From assembly GCF_025499425.1 (NCBI RefSeq), contig NZ_JAIMCB010000005.1, positions 186,001 to 250,000 on the forward strand: 64,000 bases of DNA, read 5' to 3'. The position numbers and the translations under genes were made by a program. Positions within the stretch are counted from its first letter, which is position 1; every line of letters starts with the position of its first letter. Source of the DNA: Acidiferrimicrobium sp. IK (GTDB lineage Bacteria > Actinomycetota > Acidimicrobiia > Acidimicrobiales > Palsa-688). Shown here piece after piece: positions 61,593 through 64,000 of the stretch. Below the pieces are notes generated by a model that saw only the letters and a program-made list of their open reading frames with translations, was not told the DNA's origin and did no database searches.

Positions 61593-62710
61593 CAGGGAAG
61601 GTCCTTTGCGGTACTGGTAAGGGGCGTGCAGCCCTCGTCGGTCACCACGACGGTGTCCTCGATGCGGACCCCTCCGATTCCCGGGAGGTAGACCCCGGGC
61701 TCGACGGTGACGACATGGCCGGGGGCCAGTGTATCCCCGGAGCTGGCGGCGACCGAGGGGGCCTCGTGGATGTCGAGGCCGACTCCGTGCCCGGTGCCGT
61801 GCACGAACGCGTCGGCCCACCCGGCCGCCGCGATCACCTCCCGGCACGCCCGGTCGACGTCGGCGGCGGCCACCCCGGCGCTCACCGCGGCGACGCCGGC
61901 GGCCTGCGACTCGGCCACCACCTCCACCGCCCGGCGCAGCACCGGGTCGGCGAGCGGCCCGTCCCACACCGTGCGGGTCATGTCGGAGCAGTAGCCGTCG
62001 AGCAGCGCGCCGAAGTCGATGACCACCGGCTCGCCGCGCTCGATGCGCCGAGCCCCGGGCCGGTGGTGGGGCATGGCGCCGTTGGGGCCCGACGCCACGA
62101 TGGTCTCGAAGGACGGGCCGGCGGCGCCCAGCCGGCGCATCTCGGCGTCGAGGGCGTGAGCGAAGTCGATCTCTCTCGGCCCCTCGGCCAGCATCGGGCG
62201 CACCGCGGCCAGAGCCCGGTCGGCGATGGCCGCGGCCCCGGCCAGGCGGGCCAGCTCGCCGGGGTCTTTCACCTTGCGCAGCTCCTCGACGACTCCGACG
62301 GTGGCGACCAGCTCGACGTCGGGCCACCAGGTCTCGGCGAACGCCCGCTGCCGGGCCCAGCTGACGTGGGCCGCTTCCAGGCCGAGGCGCGCCGCGGTCG
62401 AGCCGACCAGGCCGGCAGCCACCGCACGCTGGTCGGGGGCCGGCGCCACCTCGCAGCGGGCGTCCACGCCGGCGGCGGCGATCTGCTCGGGGGCCTGGGT
62501 GCCGTAGCGGCCGTCGGTGACCAGCACCGTCGCACCGGGGAGCACCAGCAGCATCCCGGCGGACCCGGTGAAACCGCTCAGGTAGCGGATGTTGGTCAAG
62601 CTGGTGACGACCAGCCCGTCCACCCCGGCGTCGCCGAGACGGTCCCGGAGCCGCCCCAGGCGCCCGGCGGTGTCCATCGGGGTCAGCTCCGCCACCGGCG
62701 TCAAAGTCAT
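61592..62710 (-). CDS. pepP: Xaa-Pro aminopeptidase/dipeptidase (M24 family)
   Basis: 372 residues. A creatinase-like N-domain ([22 protein letters not shown]) precedes the pita-bread catalytic domain: metal ligands are in [19 protein letters not shown] (two Asp), [15 protein letters not shown] (His), and [12 protein letters not shown] and [10 protein letters not shown] (two Glu). It removes N-terminal residues before proline. pepP-efp pairing fits a shared proline theme and is conserved in Actinobacteria. Confidence 0.94.
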   Translation of the reverse strand: MTLTPVAELTPMDTAGRLGRLRDRLGDAGVDGLVVTSLTNIRYLSGFTGSAGMLLVLPGATVLVTDGRYGTQAPEQIAAAGVDARCEVAPAPDQRAVAAGLVGSTAARLGLEAAHVSWARQRAFAETWWPDVELVATVGVVEELRKVKDPGELARLAGAAAIADRALAAVRPMLAEGPREIDFAHALDAEMRRLGAAGPSFETIVASGPNGAMPHHRPGARRIERGEPVVIDFGALLDGYCSDMTRTVWDGPLADPVLRRAVEVVAESQAAGVAAVSAGVAAADVDRACREVIAAAGWADAFVHGTGHGVGLDIHEAPSVAASSGDTLAPGHVVTVEPGVYLPGIGGVRIEDTVVVTDEGCTPLTSTAKDLP

Positions 62711-62762
62711 CCGACCTTGCTACCACCCGCCGCGAGGTTCGGGGGCGGGCGGTGCCGGCCGG

Positions 62763-63548
62763 TCAGGACCCGGGGCGCAGGAGGTGGCCGAAGGGGCCGC
62801 CGGCGAACACCGCGACCACCGCCCCGACGGCGAGGAACACGCCGTAGGGCATCTTCGTCTTACGCCCGGCCTTCCCTGCGCCGATCAGGCCGCCCATCAC
62901 CGCGATGCCGGTGACGTTGGCGACGAGGAACGCCAAGATGACGTAGCTCACCCCGAGCCAGCCGAGCATCACTCCGATCACCGCGGCCAGGCGCACGTCG
63001 CCGAAGCCGAGCCACGCCGGGTTGACGAAGTTGAGGGCGAAGAACAGCCCGAAGGCCACCGCGCCGCACGCCGCCGCGACTGCCAGACGGCTCCACTGCC
63101 CCTGCGCCGCGGCGGCGACGACGAGCACCGCGGCGGTGAGGATGCCGGTCGGGTAGACGATCTTCTTCGGGAGCAGGTAGCGCTCCAGGTCGACGGCGGC
63201 CAGGGCGAGCAGACCGGCGAAGAACACGACCACCGCCGGCAGGGTCGGCGACCACCCGAAGCGCAGCCCGGCGCCGACGAACAGCACCCCGGTCAGCGCT
63301 TCGAGCGCCGGGTAGCGGGCGGAGATCGCCTGGTGGCAGCCGCGGCAGCGACCCCGGAGCACCATCCACGACACCACCGGGATGTTGTCGCGGGGGCGGA
63401 TGGCCGCGCCGCATCCGGGGCACGCCGAGCGGGGGTGGGCGACGGACATGCCGGCGGGGACCCGGTAGACGACCACGTTGAGGAACGACCCGATGGTCAG
63501 CCCGAACAGGGCGCAGCAAAGCAGCAGCGGCAGCACCGGCAAGGTCAC
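62763..63548 (-). CDS. pilD: Type IV prepilin peptidase (A24 family)
   Basis: 261 residues, GTG start. About seven or eight membrane helices. Cys pairs CPGCG and CRGCH form the optional zinc-type loop of PilD/GspO proteins. The aspartyl protease motifs are AAVDLERYLLPKK (first Asp) and GFGDVRLAAVIG (second Asp, GxGDxxL). It cleaves and N-methylates prepilin leader peptides in type IV pili or Tad systems. No pilin gene is in the window, so it may serve a remote locus. Confidence 0.93.
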   Translation of the reverse strand: MTLPVLPLLLCCALFGLTIGSFLNVVVYRVPAGMSVAHPRSACPGCGAAIRPRDNIPVVSWMVLRGRCRGCHQAISARYPALEALTGVLFVGAGLRFGWSPTLPAVVVFFAGLLALAAVDLERYLLPKKIVYPTGILTAAVLVVAAAAQGQWSRLAVAAACGAVAFGLFFALNFVNPAWLGFGDVRLAAVIGVMLGWLGVSYVILAFLVANVTGIAVMGGLIGAGKAGRKTKMPYGVFLAVGAVVAVFAGGPFGHLLRPGS

Positions 63549-63611
63549 CTCTGTCTCATCGGCCGTTCCCGTCCCGGCCTTGACCCGTCCCGCCCTCGAC
63601 CCGGCCGGCGA

Positions 63612-64000
63612 TCAGCGGGCCGGGGCCAGCAGGGACGCGACCGCGTCGAGGGCCAGGCGGTAGCCGGCACCCCCCAGCCCGGCGATGACCGCGGTGGCGA
63701 CCGGGGTGACCACCGACGTGTGCCGCCAGGCGTCGCGTCCTCCCGGGTTGGACAGGTGCAGCTCCACGACCGGGCCGTCGAAGGCGGCCAGCGCGTCGTG
63801 CAGCGCCCACGAGTAGTGGGTCAGGGCGCCGGCGTTGACCACGATCGCCGCGGCCCGGCCCCGGGCGGCGTGGACCGCCTCCACGATGGTCCCCTCGTGG
63901 TCGGATTGGAGGTGCTCGACCGCCAGGCCCGCCGCCGCCCCAGCCGCTACGGCCGTCTCCACGTGGTCGGCGAGCGTGGCCGTCCCGTATATCTCGGGCT
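63612..64000 (-). CDS. aroQ: Type II 3-dehydroquinate dehydratase (N-terminus beyond right edge)
   Basis: The frame runs through the right edge, where it reads PEIYGTATLADHV, the region just after the N-terminal GPNLNLLG motif. The visible part has SDHEGTIVEAVHAA, IVVNAGALTHYSWALHDAL and ELHLSNPGGRDAWRHTSVV, with substrate-binding Asn, His and Arg, ending GAGYRLALDAVASLL. It dehydrates 3-dehydroquinate in the shikimate pathway as a dodecamer. An aroQ-pepP-efp-nusB order is typical for Actinobacteria. Confidence 0.93.
   Translation of the reverse strand, partial: PEIYGTATLADHVETAVAAGAAAGLAVEHLQSDHEGTIVEAVHAARGRAAAIVVNAGALTHYSWALHDALAAFDGPVVELHLSNPGGRDAWRHTSVVTPVATAVIAGLGGAGYRLALDAVASLLAPAR

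Overview
This is a high-GC actinobacterial chromosome segment, most likely from the Acidimicrobiia or a nearby deep lineage. The evidence is the gene order infC-rpmI-rplT-(tsnR)-pheS-pheT-argCBDFRGH-mpg, the order aroQ-pepP-efp-nusB-pyrR-pyrB-pyrC-carA-carB-pyrD-pyrF-mihF-gmk-rpoZ-coaBC-metK-priA, an actinobacterial-type integration host factor, a helicase-dead PriA, an omega subunit, and heavy use of GTG/TTG starts. The class-level placement is inferred from gene content and was not computed. The window is almost entirely housekeeping chromosome: no CRISPR array, phage, IS element or tRNA gene was seen.

Layout. 1-3019: tail of a probable ABC exporter, a small SSB-like OB-fold protein, and a 739-residue protein with a long Arg/Gly-rich disordered region and C-terminal TPRs. 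3093-8616: one complete rrn operon on the minus strand (16S-23S-5S), with a near-consensus promoter, boxA-like elements, inverted-repeat processing stems around 16S and 23S, no spacer tRNA, and a UUCG-loop terminator. 8743-16691: mpg and the arginine operon argC-B-D-F-R-G-H (minus), which lacks argJ. 16820-23701: an accessory block between argC and pheT: a 66-aa protein, an MMPL exporter, a DUF4097 protein, a NarL-type two-component pair, and an aldehyde dehydrogenase. 23708-30582: pheT, pheS, an orphan sensor kinase, an rRNA methyltransferase, rplT, rpmI and infC.

30791-40950: a DUF1844-like protein, then fmt-rsmB-rpe-mogA-ribD-ribE-ribBA-ribH-hisG-(cold-shock-like protein) on the minus strand, most joined by 4-nt stop/start overlaps. 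On the plus strand are an RsmC-like and a TrmH-like methyltransferase and cspA. 41071-55809: priA, metK, coaBC, rpoZ, gmk, mihF and the pyrimidine operon pyrR-B-C-carA-carB-pyrD-pyrF. 55943-64000: a secreted NlpC/P60 endopeptidase, a PAS-GAF-GGDEF-EAL protein, nusB, efp, pepP, a prepilin peptidase and the edge-truncated aroQ.

The genes work together as nucleotide, arginine, riboflavin and CoA/SAM supply plus the translation apparatus. The points most worth a second look are: apparent non-AUG start codons (a candidate AUA start with the only good Shine-Dalgarno for infC, and CTG starts for fmt, gmk and tsnR); the RGG-like/TPR protein beside rrn; the sensor kinase translationally coupled to pheS; a class 1B-type PyrD without PyrK; the missing argJ; and twin G9 tracts around the nusB start. 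Nothing in the window looks like a wholly new multi-gene system.
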